From contig NZ_WFGV02000021.1 of NCBI RefSeq assembly GCF_010095445.2, forward strand, positions 1-64,000: 64,000 nt of DNA, given 5' to 3'. Of the stretch, positions 17,546 to 26,591 are shown one piece after another. Origin of the DNA: Pseudomonas sp. TNT3 (GTDB lineage Bacteria > Pseudomonadota > Gammaproteobacteria > Pseudomonadales > Pseudomonadaceae). How positions within the stretch are numbered: the stretch's first letter is position 1; each line of letters starts with the position of its first letter. Below the pieces are notes generated by a model. It worked only from the letters and a program-made list of their open reading frames with translations. It made no database searches and was not told the DNA's origin. Both the position numbers and the translations under genes were made by a program.

Positions 17546-19717
17546 CTAATGGCTATCGGGAGACGAGTTTATTAAATCGCTCACGCGCGATCTGAGGTCA
17601 TTCAGACTAAAAGGCTTGGTTAAAATCCCGGTGGTCGCATCGACCGTGACCAATCTCGCGCCACCCGCGAAGCCGGTGATAAAAAGCACTTTGAGTTTCG
17701 GATACCTGGTCCTGAGTTCGGCCGATAAACCGATTCCGTTCATTGATCCAGGAAGGCCTATATCGGTTAAGAGTAAATCCAGATGCTCGATATTTTCCGC
17801 TTGCTTCATTGCTGACACGCTATCGACTGCTTCAATGACGTGATAACCGATTTCGGATAAAAGCTCCGATGTTGTCTGCCGAACGACCGCTTCGTCGTCC
17901 ACCAGCAAAACAGTTTCATTATTGCCGAATGGCTCTGGCTGATGAGATTTGTCCGAGGCTTTCTGAGCGTCATCAGGAGGCGAATTGTCGACTGGAAAAT
18001 ACAGGGTCACCGTTGTTCCAACACCCACACTGCTGTGAACTTTTACCTGTCCACCCGATTGCTGGGTAAATCCGTAGATCATCGAAAGACCTAATCCTGT
18101 TCCTTCACCAATCTTCTTGGTCGTAAAAAACGGGTCGAATATGCGCGACAAGATGTCTGGATTGATGCCAGTACCTGTATCGGTGACGGAGATGCTCACA
18201 TAAGCCCCAGGTGGCAACATTTTGTCGGAGGAGGACGCTTCATCCATGACGCATCGGTCGACCTCCAGATCAATCGCGCCTCCTTCCGGCATTGCGTCTC
18301 TGGCGTTGATCGCAAGATTGAGCAGGGCATTTTCCAGCTGGTTGAGGTCGCACCGGATACGATCGTTTGCACGGAACGAGCACTCGACAATGATGCTGGG
18401 CCCGACTGTACGACGAATGAGGTCTTCAAGGCCGGCCACAACTTGGCGAGGTTCCAACAGTTCGGGCTCGAGTGATTGCTGACGAGAAAACGTCAAGAGA
18501 CGTTGCGTTAGCGCCGCCGCCCGAGAAGCAGAGGTCATCGCCAAGGCGTTAAAGCGAGCCAGGTCGGAGAAACGGCCAGCGTCTATGCGTCGCTGCATCA
18601 GCTCCAGACTACCCATGACGCCCGCCAACAGATTATTGAAGTCATGGGCTATGCCGCCTGTCAGTTGCCCGACAGCTTCCATTTTCTGACTTTGCCGAAG
18701 CTTGGATTCCATCACGGCGCGCTCATGCTGTTCGTCCTCAAGTTGCTGAGTACGTTGCGCGATACGGTCTTCGAGCAAGTCATTCCATTCGCGCAGTGCG
18801 CTTTCCAGCTGTACCCGTTCGTCGATGTCCTCGAAGGTGCCATACCATTGCTCGCATTGTCCGGCTGCATCGAAACTGCATAGCGCCCGAACTCTAAACC
18901 AACGGTAATCGCCACCCTGTTTTCGCAAGCGTATTTGTAAATCGAAGGGCTGCAGCGTGCCCAGTGACTGAGTCCACAGTGCGGCGATTGACACCTGATC
19001 CGCTGGGTAAGCGGCGTTGGCCCATTCGCGTTCCAATGTTTGCGCAGGTGACAATCCGGTGTACTCATACCAGCGTGGGTCAATAGAGAGAAGGTTGCCG
19101 TCCTTGTCAGCAGACCAGGGCCATAGCGGATTCAACTCGGCTGCGATGCGGTAATGTCGCTCGCTTTCACGCAATCTTTGTTCCGTAAATCGCATGGTTT
19201 CCTGGGTGTTGGAACGCTTCAACACTGCGCCCAGCAAGTTGCTGTAACCCCGGAGGAAGTCGATATCGCTGTCTGTAAACTCACGGGGAGTGCGACTATC
19301 AACCTCGAAGATTCCAAAGGGGCGTTCACCCTTGGCGCCATGGACTAAAACATTGACGAAGGCTTTTACCCCGTTGTCTTTCTGAAAGTCGTGATAACGG
19401 AAACGGGTTTCCGTCGCAATATCTGTCGAGACAACGGGCGCATGGGTATTGAGGGAGTACAACTCCGGACTGTCTTCAGATGCTTTTACTCGAACTTTCC
19501 CAACGACATCGGGCGCCCAACCCACGCCATTCCTCACGAAGAATGTGATGCCGTCTCCTTCGAGCAGCATAAATTTGGCGAGATTGGTTTCGAGGGCGTC
19601 GCCGACTAATCGACAGGCCTCATCGAGGATGTGTTCCAGGTCATCTGACGCCAAGGCAAGCTCGCCAAATTTGGCAAGCACTTTGCGCTGGCGAAGTAGC
19701 GTGTCCTCGATTGTCAT
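17546..19717 (-). CDS. Hybrid histidine kinase: GAF-PAS-HisKA-HATPase-receiver
   Basis: A 723-residue soluble sensor kinase. Domain order: GAF about residues 10-165; PAS about 185-305 (HYRIAAELNPLWPWSADKDGN, WYGTFEDIDER); a coiled-coil linker; HisKA with the phospho-accepting His358 in GGIAHDFNNLL; HATPase about 455-575 with N boxes (LLNLAINARDAMPEGG), the G1 box (VTDTGTGI) and G2 box (GTGLGLSM); and a receiver about 602-718 with acidic pair VDDE and phospho-acceptor Asp652 in LLLTDIGLPG. There are no membrane helices, so the signal is cytoplasmic. It stands alone with no adjacent response regulator gene; output through the C-terminal receiver is likely passed to a distant partner. Confidence 0.92.
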   Translation of the reverse strand: MTIEDTLLRQRKVLAKFGELALASDDLEHILDEACRLVGDALETNLAKFMLLEGDGITFFVRNGVGWAPDVVGKVRVKASEDSPELYSLNTHAPVVSTDIATETRFRYHDFQKDNGVKAFVNVLVHGAKGERPFGIFEVDSRTPREFTDSDIDFLRGYSNLLGAVLKRSNTQETMRFTEQRLRESERHYRIAAELNPLWPWSADKDGNLLSIDPRWYEYTGLSPAQTLEREWANAAYPADQVSIAALWTQSLGTLQPFDLQIRLRKQGGDYRWFRVRALCSFDAAGQCEQWYGTFEDIDERVQLESALREWNDLLEDRIAQRTQQLEDEQHERAVMESKLRQSQKMEAVGQLTGGIAHDFNNLLAGVMGSLELMQRRIDAGRFSDLARFNALAMTSASRAAALTQRLLTFSRQQSLEPELLEPRQVVAGLEDLIRRTVGPSIIVECSFRANDRIRCDLNQLENALLNLAINARDAMPEGGAIDLEVDRCVMDEASSSDKMLPPGAYVSISVTDTGTGINPDILSRIFDPFFTTKKIGEGTGLGLSMIYGFTQQSGGQVKVHSSVGVGTTVTLYFPVDNSPPDDAQKASDKSHQPEPFGNNETVLLVDDEAVVRQTTSELLSEIGYHVIEAVDSVSAMKQAENIEHLDLLLTDIGLPGSMNGIGLSAELRTRYPKLKVLFITGFAGGARLVTVDATTGILTKPFSLNDLRSRVSDLINSSPDSH

Positions 19718-20009
19718 AGGTTCACCAATGAGGGGTTTTAGTATCCGAGGCCTGAGCGCAGCCCAGGTTCAATTTCCATGATCGGTACGCCCTCCGCTAA
19801 AGAACAACGCTTTAGTTGCCGCTTATCAAGTCTAGTAAACATCGAGGCTTTGGTATGGAGATCGGCGTAAGGCTGCGTCGATGGACGTCTATGAACCGTC
19901 AGTCGTATGCGCGTGTTCTCAATAGAACCATCCGCGTGAATCCACTCGTCGCGAGCGCTGTAGTTTCATTGTTTCAGGCGGGCACCAACAATCCCGTGAT
20001 AGTGATCGC

Positions 20010-20237
20010 ATGTCCGGAGGCGGACAGGGGACGAATCGGGGAGGGGAGTTCGCCGACGATAAACAGGACATGTCCAAACCAGGCCAGAAAGGTGGCCAGG
20101 CTTCAGGCGGACAACAGTCCCGCAAGCCAGATCAATCGTCCAGCGGTGGACGCGATAGCAATGTTGCTGATGACGATTCATCCGATATGGGGCGCAAAGA
20201 CGGCGGGATGAGTGGCGGTGGAGGACACAACCCCTAA
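20010..20237 (+). CDS. Small glycine-rich hydrophilic protein, KGG-motif-like
   Basis: A 75-residue, very hydrophilic protein rich in Gly, Ser, Asp and Gln (MSGGGQGTNRGGEFADDKQD). The segment GGEFADDKQ...GQKGGQ resembles the KGG repeat of the Con-10/GsiB/YmdF stress-protein family. Such proteins are intrinsically disordered and general-stress-induced in other bacteria. The ribosome-binding site is weak. Its clean terminator immediately downstream supports that it is a real transcription unit. A stress role is inference. Confidence 0.65.
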   Translation: MSGGGQGTNRGGEFADDKQDMSKPGQKGGQASGGQQSRKPDQSSSGGRDSNVADDDSSDMGRKDGGMSGGGGHNP

Positions 20238-20251
20238 TGCGCGCTGACATG

Positions 20252-20284
20252 ATCAAGCCCCGAACCTTTCGGGCCTTGATTTAG
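20252..20284 (+). terminator. Rho-independent terminator after the KGG-like gene
   Basis: ATCAAGCCCCGA (20252-20263) pairs with TCGGGCCTTGAT (20269-20280) with one mismatch, with the short loop ACCTT, followed by TTAGATTTG. It sits about 15 bases after the stop codon. Confidence 0.75.
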
Positions 20285-21448
20285 ATTTGTAGATCAAACG
20301 GCAAACGCGTAACCCGAGGATGTCGACGGTATTGGTGTGCACTGGATGGTGAGCGAGGGTAGGAAGATCCATCATTAAAAAGTCGCCGATGGATTATCAG
20401 AGTCGAGATACCTTGAAGGGCGGGTATTTCCAAACAAACATAACTCTACTAAATAGCCGTTTAGTGTAGTTAGCTAACGATCTTCATATATAGGGGCAGG
20501 GTGCATCTAACTGATGATTGCAGTCGTGGCTGACAGAATAATGAAAAAGATGATAAACGCTGAAGTTTCAGTCCGCAATTCCTGATGATTAAGCAGCGAT
20601 ACGGAGCGTTTTAGACCCTTGGTACGCCAGGCGGACCGGGTTAACACCGAGGTTCAGAAACTGGATTTTTTTGATTTGTTAAGTAGCGTTAGGAGTAAGT
20701 CAGATTGCTGATCAGACATCCACACACTGTAGCCGGCCTACAAGGTGTTGGCTGGCAGGAAATGCTCTCTAGCCGCTGATCGCAGGTACGCGCCTGAACA
20801 TTCCACACCTGCGTGAAGATTACCCAGCATTGTCTTTCCTGCGTATGGCAGTACTTGAAATCTGCGCACGAGCGCCATGCTGAGTGCCGCAGATTTCACA
20901 CAGCGACGTGCATGCTGTGCGTATGCCGTTAGTAGATTTGTAAACAACAGGCTGTCCATCAATAGCTGCGTCAAACCAAACGACTCTGTGAATCTAAACA
21001 CGGGGCACGCATTGCCAGACTCGGAAAAGCTTTTTCGGGATAACTACGCGGAACATCAGCAAATCCATGAGCGTGAAAGAGGTCTGCTGATCACCAGCCA
21101 GAAATGTCACGGTGAATGCTTTCCATGCTAAAAACGCCTATATGCGAAATCCGGTCCTGGAGGAGAAAAGCGGGCTTTCAGATCTGCGTGCAACCGGGCT
21201 AATCTTGTAACCTGGTATTGCGTGTAATGTATATTATGTTAAATCATGTGTCTGCATTGCTTCTGAGTAGCCTGCTCTTGCTTGCGACTTCGAGAATTGA
21301 AACCAATTTCTCCAATCCGCTTCTGAGATCCCCATCTCGCGAGTAAATTGGCGTTTTGAGCCGATGTACCGAACGCTTGAGGAACATCAACAAACAGTCA
21401 ATCGGCATGGGTTACCTTGGTTTGACGCTCGTATCCTGAGGATTCGCC
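20285..21448. other. Long gene-free, AT-rich stretch with an 11-bp inverted repeat
   Basis: Over 1.1 kb has no frame that looks protein-like and is AT-richer than its neighbours, especially 20400-20720. A perfect inverted repeat TGAAATCTGCG (20856-20866) / CGCAGATTTCA (20888-20898) with a 21-base loop stands alone. No tRNA, integrase or transposase text was seen. The last ~20 bases hold the ribosome-binding site (TGAGGATTCGCC) of the next gene. Confidence 0.5.
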
Positions 21449-22516
21449 ATGCCTTCTATCCCCACCGAAGTGGATGTCGCCATTATCGGCGGCGGCCAGT
21501 CCGCACTCGCCGTGGCTTACTTCCTGCGCAGAACCAAGCGCTCCTTCGTGATCATCGATGCCGAACAAGGGCCTGGCGGCGCCTGGCGGCACGGCTGGAA
21601 TTCGCTGCGACTGTTTTCACCTTCAACCTGGAGCTCCATCCCCGGCTGGATGATGCCGCCGGTCACGGACGGCTACCCGAGCCGCGACAACGTACTCGAT
21701 TACCTGCGCCAGTATGAACAGCGCTACCATTTCCCCATCGAACGCCCCTATTGGGTAGATGCTATTGAGCGCCGGGACAATCGCCTGCACGTCAAGGCCC
21801 AGGGCCGCAGCTGGCTGGCGCGCACGGTGGTCAGTGCAACCGGTACCTGGCGCCATCCCTTCGTGCCGCGTTACCCCTGCAGCGAAACCTTTACCGGAGA
21901 GCAATTGCATTCGGCCCACTACGTCGACGCCAAGCCGTTTGCCGGGAAAAAAGTCCTGGTGGTGGGAGGCGGCAACTCCGGCGCGCAGATCCTCGCTGAA
22001 GTCTCCCAAGTGGCCGATGCCATATGGATCACCCCGCAGCCGCCGCAATTTCTCGCAGATGACGTCGATGGGCGAGTGCTGTTCGAACGCGCCACCGAAC
22101 GCTGGAAAGCCCAACTCGCCGGCATCGTCGTTGAGCAACCGATCGGCGGGTTGGGCGATATCGTGATGGTGCCGCCGGTGCTCGACGCCCGCGAGCGTGG
22201 TGTGCTGCACGCAGTTCGACCTTTCCAGCGCTTCACCGAAACCGGTGTGGCGTGGGTCGATGGCTCGCAAACACCGGTCGATGCGGTGATCTGGTGCACC
22301 GGTTTCCGCCCCGCCCTCGGCTATCTGGAATCACTGGGCGTGTGCACCGCCGATGGACGTGTCGCCGTCGAAGGCACGCATTCGATTCGCGAGCCGCGCT
22401 TGTGGTTGGTGGGTTATGGAGACTGGACAGGCGCCGCTTCCGCAACACTGATCGGCGTCACCCGCACGGCGCGCAGTACCGTTGAGGAGATTGAGCAGTT
22501 TTTAACGGCGCAGTGA
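21449..22516 (+). CDS. ArsO-like NAD(P)H-dependent flavin monooxygenase
   Basis: A 355-residue single-component flavoprotein. The N-terminal FAD site is [21 protein letters not shown]; the NADPH site is [19 protein letters not shown] at about residues 168-187; the C-terminal ATG-like motif is [11 protein letters not shown]. The family text [27 protein letters not shown] matches ArsO-type proteins, often found with arsenic genes. No arsR, arsB or arsC occurs in the window, so an arsenic role is not supported by context. The following genes are YeeE/YedE sulfur-type transporters, which suggests sulfur or thiol chemistry as an alternative. Confidence 0.8.
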   Translation: MPSIPTEVDVAIIGGGQSALAVAYFLRRTKRSFVIIDAEQGPGGAWRHGWNSLRLFSPSTWSSIPGWMMPPVTDGYPSRDNVLDYLRQYEQRYHFPIERPYWVDAIERRDNRLHVKAQGRSWLARTVVSATGTWRHPFVPRYPCSETFTGEQLHSAHYVDAKPFAGKKVLVVGGGNSGAQILAEVSQVADAIWITPQPPQFLADDVDGRVLFERATERWKAQLAGIVVEQPIGGLGDIVMVPPVLDARERGVLHAVRPFQRFTETGVAWVDGSQTPVDAVIWCTGFRPALGYLESLGVCTADGRVAVEGTHSIREPRLWLVGYGDWTGAASATLIGVTRTARSTVEEIEQFLTAQ

Positions 22517-22545
22517 GTCGGCCAGCCCCGGGTCAGGAGCGCGGG

Positions 22546-22737
22546 ATGGACGCGTTGTTCGTGCTGTCGGTGGCCGTTATAGAACTGGTTTCCATTTTCG
22601 GCGTTGCTGCAAACTCGGCAGCCAGGCGCTTGCGGTGGACGGTCGCCATTGCGTTTTCCATCGCAGCATTGACGATACTCCAAACCCTGGAACAACAATT
22701 TGCGCTGGAGAAGCTTCATGAATGTCGATTGGCTTAA
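22546..22737 (+). CDS. Possible small two-helix membrane protein
   Basis: A 63-residue frame that bridges the ArsO-like gene and the first YeeE-type gene, overlapping the latter by 20 bases. It starts at ATG 22546 with AGGAG at a suitable distance and encodes two hydrophobic segments, ALFVLSVAVIELVSIFGVAA and WTVAIAFSIAALTI. Gene-to-gene packing and the ribosome-binding site support it. It has no family I recognise and could be fortuitous. Confidence 0.35.
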   Translation: MDALFVLSVAVIELVSIFGVAANSAARRLRWTVAIAFSIAALTILQTLEQQFALEKLHECRLA

Positions 22738-23152
22738 CTTCACTCCCTGGTCATCGCTGGCCGGTGGCGCATTGATTGGTCTGGCTGCCAGTCTCTTCGT
22801 CGTTGCCAACGGGCGCATCGCAGGCATCAGCGGTCTGATCGGCAGTCTTTTACAGCATCGCAGCGAGGGAGCCATTGAGAAAGCGCTGTTCCTCCTGGGC
22901 CTGCTCATCGCTCCGCTTTTATGGGGACTGTTTGCCACCCTGCCCCATATTGAATTCCAGAGCGGTTGGTTCGGACTAACCATCGCCGGAGTATTGGTGG
23001 GCATCGGCACCCGCTACGGTTCGGGCTGCACGAGTGGACATGGGGTATGCGGCCTATCACGCCTGTCGCTGCGCTCTATGGTCGCCACGGTGTGTTTCAT
23101 GTTCAGTGGTTTCGCTACGGTGTTTGTCTTGCGTCATTTGCTGGGAGGTTGA
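22718..23152 (+). CDS. YeeE/YedE (DUF395) family transporter, first half
   Basis: A 144-residue membrane protein with about four helices, starting at ATG 22718 after GGAG. It carries the family motif GIGTRYGSGCTSGHGVCGLSR, whose conserved cysteines handle thiosulfate or sulfide-like substrates in the TsuA/YeeE group. The partner half-gene follows two bases downstream. Such PmpA/PmpB-like split pairs are thought to move sulfur compounds; in other bacteria they accompany a rhodanese/dioxygenase and a BigR regulator, neither seen here. Confidence 0.88.
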   Translation: MNVDWLNFTPWSSLAGGALIGLAASLFVVANGRIAGISGLIGSLLQHRSEGAIEKALFLLGLLIAPLLWGLFATLPHIEFQSGWFGLTIAGVLVGIGTRYGSGCTSGHGVCGLSRLSLRSMVATVCFMFSGFATVFVLRHLLGG

Positions 23153-23154
23153 AC

Positions 23155-23574
23155 TTGATCAAACTGAGTGCATTCATTGCCGGCCTGCTGTTCGGCTTGG
23201 GCCTACTTCTGGCAGGCATGGCCAACCCGGGAAAAGTACTGGCTTTCCTGGACTTAGCCGGTGCCTGGGACCCTTCCCTGGCGTTCGTCATGGTTGGGGC
23301 AATTGGCGTAGCGATCAGCCCGCTCACCTGGGCACGCCAGCAATCGAGTTCGCTACTCGGAAAACCCATGCAGATACCGATCAAACGTGAGTTGGACTCG
23401 CGCCTGATTGGCGGCAGTCTGTTATTTGGCATTGGCTGGGGAATAGCAGGCATCTGTCCTGGTCCCGCAGTGGCCATCCTGTTAACTGGACACTGGCAAG
23501 CCTTCGTATTCATGTTAGCCATGCTGGCTGGCATGTTGTTGTTCACTGCGCTGGAGCGCCGGCGCAGCCATTGA
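23155..23574 (+). CDS. YeeE/YedE (DUF395) family transporter, second half
   Basis: A 139-residue membrane protein that pairs with the preceding gene. No ATG fits; the TTG at 23155, preceded by GGGAGG (23143-23148), is the likely start, giving LIKLSAFIAGLLFGLGLLLAGM. The conserved motif is GIGWGIAGICPGPAVA with its single cysteine. Start and previous stop (23150-23152) are nearly adjacent, so the two halves are co-translated. Confidence 0.87.
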   Translation: MIKLSAFIAGLLFGLGLLLAGMANPGKVLAFLDLAGAWDPSLAFVMVGAIGVAISPLTWARQQSSSLLGKPMQIPIKRELDSRLIGGSLLFGIGWGIAGICPGPAVAILLTGHWQAFVFMLAMLAGMLLFTALERRRSH

Positions 23575-23759
23575 TAGGGCGATCGCCATGAACGTCGCCT
23601 TTGGCTTGAGTGAGTATGCCGTGAGAGCCTCCTGACGCCACCTGTTGTGGGCCTCCCTATGGCACGACGCTGCCCCACTACTCGCTCTGACCACCCGTTC
23701 AGGGAACGGCGGCGTCATCTGTCGGTTTGTCAGTAGTGATGAGCCTCTCGATGCCCCAG

Positions 23760-23915
23760 TCACCAGGCTCGCCAATCCTCGCCGAATAGTTCGGCCGGAT
23801 GCATCGTCCGGTCGGAGCCATTGCCGCAGACCAGAGATTTCGCCGGACAATACCGGTCGCACCCCCAACAGATCCGTTCGGGGTGCTTGGGGTTGATGGG
23901 GAAGTTCTTGGTCAT
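23760..23915 (-). CDS. DUF3079-like small cysteine-rich protein
   Basis: A 51-residue protein, MTKNFPINPKHPERICWGCD at the N-terminus, with four cysteines (ICWGCD, YCPAKSLVC) that could bind a metal, and the family text GNGSDRT.HPAELFGEDW. I recognise this as DUF3079, a short conserved protein of Pseudomonas and relatives. Its ATG overlaps the stop of an upstream 28-codon frame by four bases. It lies downstream of the P-type ATPase gene on the same strand, so a role in metal handling is possible but unproven. Confidence 0.82.
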   Translation of the reverse strand: MTKNFPINPKHPERICWGCDRYCPAKSLVCGNGSDRTMHPAELFGEDWRAW

Positions 23916-23998
23916 GCCGATCTCCGGTCGTTGAAGTCCATCTGGGTGCCCCCCCGTCGAACCGTTATTCTTACCGGATGCTCATTGGTCTTACTCAT
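23912..23998 (-). CDS. Possible 28-residue peptide coupled to the DUF3079 gene
   Basis: From ATG 23998, after AAAGGGGCTGAC, a frame encodes a short Arg/Thr-rich peptide (MSKTNEHPVRITVRRGG...). Its stop overlaps the DUF3079 start as ATGA, and it begins 28 bases after the ATPase stop. The arrangement looks like a translationally coupled leader or a very small gene. I do not recognise the sequence. Confidence 0.4.
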   Translation of the reverse strand: MSKTNEHPVRITVRRGGTQMDFNDRRSA

Positions 23999-24026
23999 GT
24001 CAGCCCCTTTTGCCGGACTTGTTTTT

Positions 24027-26309
24027 CTAGCGCCAATCCAGATAACGAAACAGTTCCTCCTCCTGATCAAAATGCAGTCGCACGAGGGTATCCAGACGAA
24101 TCAATTGATGCTGGATCTCATCAGTCGGTTGCGTTGCGGGGGCGGCGCTGAAGTCGCTACTCATGCGCGCCAGTAAATGGATAAGTCGAAAGATCTCCCG
24201 GTGAACGTGACTCATGGCAGACATCGGGTCCTCGCCTGGCAGGCTTCGCGTCAGCAGGGGGTACAGTGTGTCTTCATCTTCGTGTTCATGCTGCGCCAGT
24301 GATGTTTGCAGCTTGTTGACCAGCGCCACCAGGTCGGCTTGTGCTTGCGCAAGTGGGCGCTGGGCGAAGTCGTTGGCCAGTTGGTGCAAATCGCTCAGTA
24401 CGGTGGAGAGTTGCTGGTGTTCAGCTTGCAGGCGATCAATATTCTCAGCGGTAAGCTTTCGTTTTCTCAGCCCCCGCAACGGCCCCAGTGCCCGCAAGGC
24501 GTTAATGATGATCACCACGTCGATGCCCTCCTGCACTACGGCGCCAATCAGCGGCGGCAGGTAACCGAGGGCCGCCACCACCATGGCCAGTAACGACATT
24601 CCCATGCCGACCAGCACGCCCTGGCGGGCGATGTCGCGGGTGCGTCGGGCAATGTCCAGCGCCTCGACCAGACGATCCAGACGATCCACCAGCAGCACAA
24701 CACCAGCGGCTTGTGCAGAAGCAGTGGCACCGCTGGCCCCCATGGCTACACCGACATTGGCCGCCGCAAGCGCGGGGGCGTCGTTGATGCCATCGCCGAC
24801 CATCAATGTGCTAGTGCGCAGGCTCGCTTGCTGTACCGCACGCACTTTATCCTCAGGGGTCAACCCGGCATGCAGCTCGTCAATCCCGGCGGACAGCGCA
24901 ATCATCTCGGCGGTTTCCAGGCGGTCCCCGGTTAGCATGACGATCTTTTCGATACCTCTATTGCGCAGTCGACGCAAAGTCTGCGGCGTTTCGCGCCGAA
25001 CGTTGTCCGAGAAAATCAGCAGGCCCGCGAGTTTCCCATCCACGTCGATGAAGCTACCACTGCACGCCAGGTAATCCATGTGCCGTAGCATGGCGTCGAC
25101 CCAGTCAGTTCCAGGGGCGTCTTTGTGAGCAAAAGACAACGTGCCGAAACGCACCTGCACGCCATCGACATGCCCAGAAAGTCCAGAGCCCGGGCTTTCT
25201 TCTACGTCCTGCGGGACGCTGAGAGGCAATTGACGCTGATGCGCCGCTTCAACAATTGCCTGCGAGACAGGATGCGTCGAGGCCTGCGCCAGTGAAGCGG
25301 CCAGGCCAAGCAGGCGCTGCGGATCGGCCAGTCCGTTGACCTCTATCGACTGCAGACGGGCGTGGCCGCTGGTCAGCGTGCCGGTCTTGTCGAGGAACAC
25401 CTGCTTGATTGCGGCCAACGCTTCCAGGGTCACGCCGTCCTTGATCAGGATTCCGCGCCGCGCGGCCCTCGAAATACCCGACATGATGGCAATCGGTACA
25501 GCCAGAATCAAAGGGCAAGGTGTGGCCACCACCAGCACTGCCAGCGCTCGCAAAGGATCTCCACTCAAATACCAAGCCAATCCGGCAAGCAGCAACGTCA
25601 GTGGGATGAAGAACAATGCATAGCGGTCGGCCAGGCGAACGAAGGGTGCGCGTGAACGGCGTGCCGCCTCGGCCAGCCGCACTATGCCTGCATAGGTACT
25701 CTGCGCGGCCGTTCGCGTGGTGATTAGCAGAATGGGCGCACCGACATTGGACACGCCACTGGACAGTTGCTCGCCCTCTCGACGGGTTACGGGCAACGAC
25801 TCACCACTGAGCGCCGATTCATCCAGAATCGCCGCAGGACTCAGCAGCCGACCGTCGACCGGTATCACCTCCCCCAGTCGCACCAACAATGTTTGATGCA
25901 GTTGGACCTGCTCAACGGGGATCTTGCGCAAGCCACCCTCCTCCTGTAACCAGGCAAAACGTGGCGCCCGATCGATAAGCGCACGAAGCTCGCGCTCGGC
26001 GCGTTGCTTGGTGAAAAACTCCAGGGTCCGCCCGGACGCCAGCATTAAGGCGATCACCGCGGCCACCAGTGTCTGCTCGAAGACCAGAGCGGCGGTGATC
26101 GACAGCAGCGCGATCAGGTCCACACCAGCCTCGCGCCGGGCCAGACGCCTGACGATTTCAACGAGCAGTACCGCAGACATCACCAGACTGCCTGCTGCCC
26201 AGCACATCGATGCCCAATCAGGTTTCTGCGTAATATGCGCGACGCCCCCGGCCAGCAGCGTCAGTGCGGTGAGCAGCAATAGTAGGGGGTCCAGCCACTT
26301 ACTGAGCAT
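24027..26309 (-). CDS. P1B-type heavy-metal ATPase with C-terminal hemerythrin domain (P1B-5/Nia-like)
   Basis: A 760-residue metal-exporting ATPase. Seen: helices from residue 8, the actuator motif SGES (168-171), the metal-site motif TPCP (263-266) in place of the CPC of copper/zinc pumps, the phosphorylation site DKTGT (307-311), HP at 346-347, MVGDGINDAP (503-512) and a last-helix QEGID motif. Residues about 620-760 form a hemerythrin-like helical bundle with histidines and acidic residues in order (AEHQQL, AQHEHEDED, SHVHREI, RLHFDQEEE). TPCP plus a C-terminal hemerythrin defines the P1B-5 group, exemplified by the iron/nickel exporter Nia of Sinorhizobium. The hemerythrin probably binds diiron and senses oxygen or iron. 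There is no N-terminal metal-binding domain. A 282-base gap with an ANR box separates it from divergent arcD2. Confidence 0.9.
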   Translation of the reverse strand: MLSKWLDPLLLLLTALTLLAGGVAHITQKPDWASMCWAAGSLVMSAVLLVEIVRRLARREAGVDLIALLSITAALVFEQTLVAAVIALMLASGRTLEFFTKQRAERELRALIDRAPRFAWLQEEGGLRKIPVEQVQLHQTLLVRLGEVIPVDGRLLSPAAILDESALSGESLPVTRREGEQLSSGVSNVGAPILLITTRTAAQSTYAGIVRLAEAARRSRAPFVRLADRYALFFIPLTLLLAGLAWYLSGDPLRALAVLVVATPCPLILAVPIAIMSGISRAARRGILIKDGVTLEALAAIKQVFLDKTGTLTSGHARLQSIEVNGLADPQRLLGLAASLAQASTHPVSQAIVEAAHQRQLPLSVPQDVEESPGSGLSGHVDGVQVRFGTLSFAHKDAPGTDWVDAMLRHMDYLACSGSFIDVDGKLAGLLIFSDNVRRETPQTLRRLRNRGIEKIVMLTGDRLETAEMIALSAGIDELHAGLTPEDKVRAVQQASLRTSTLMVGDGINDAPALAAANVGVAMGASGATASAQAAGVVLLVDRLDRLVEALDIARRTRDIARQGVLVGMGMSLLAMVVAALGYLPPLIGAVVQEGIDVVIIINALRALGPLRGLRKRKLTAENIDRLQAEHQQLSTVLSDLHQLANDFAQRPLAQAQADLVALVNKLQTSLAQHEHEDEDTLYPLLTRSLPGEDPMSAMSHVHREIFRLIHLLARMSSDFSAAPATQPTDEIQHQLIRLDTLVRLHFDQEEELFRYLDWR

Positions 26310-26486
26310 CGAAGTGAGTTCCTCAAAAAAGCGATTCGCATGCCTCGCTGTAAAAACATCTGCCGCTCATCGAGATAGAGCTTAGGACTCGAATGTCTTT
26401 CGTGTCCGCCGGTGCGCAGCAATTGAGGCGTTGGACACAAAACATGTCATGGCTGCGCCCGGATGAATCGGCTGCTTTCCCTCTTA

Positions 26487-26500
26487 CTGATCTAGATCAA
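26487..26500. promoter_or_regulatory. ANR/FNR box upstream of arcD (cluster 2)
   Basis: CTGAT-CTAG-ATCAA matches the TTGAT-N4-ATCAA consensus with one mismatch. Its centre lies 98 bases before the arcD ATG at 26592, consistent with oxygen-controlled activation of the arcDABC operon as known in P. aeruginosa. It is about 180 bases upstream of the divergent ATPase gene. Confidence 0.8.
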
Positions 26501-26591
26501 ACCGACGTTGCACGTTCACGCAGAAATTGGGGTCAGCATTCGCACCATCGCCTTCGATGAGTGCAGAAACTCTCGTTTCGTGGAGACTCCC

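Noticed and set aside
20738-21131. Two overlapping antisense frames (20738-21001 and 20877-21131)
   Set aside because: They oppose each other, lack ribosome-binding sites, and surround an inverted repeat that creates the symmetry.
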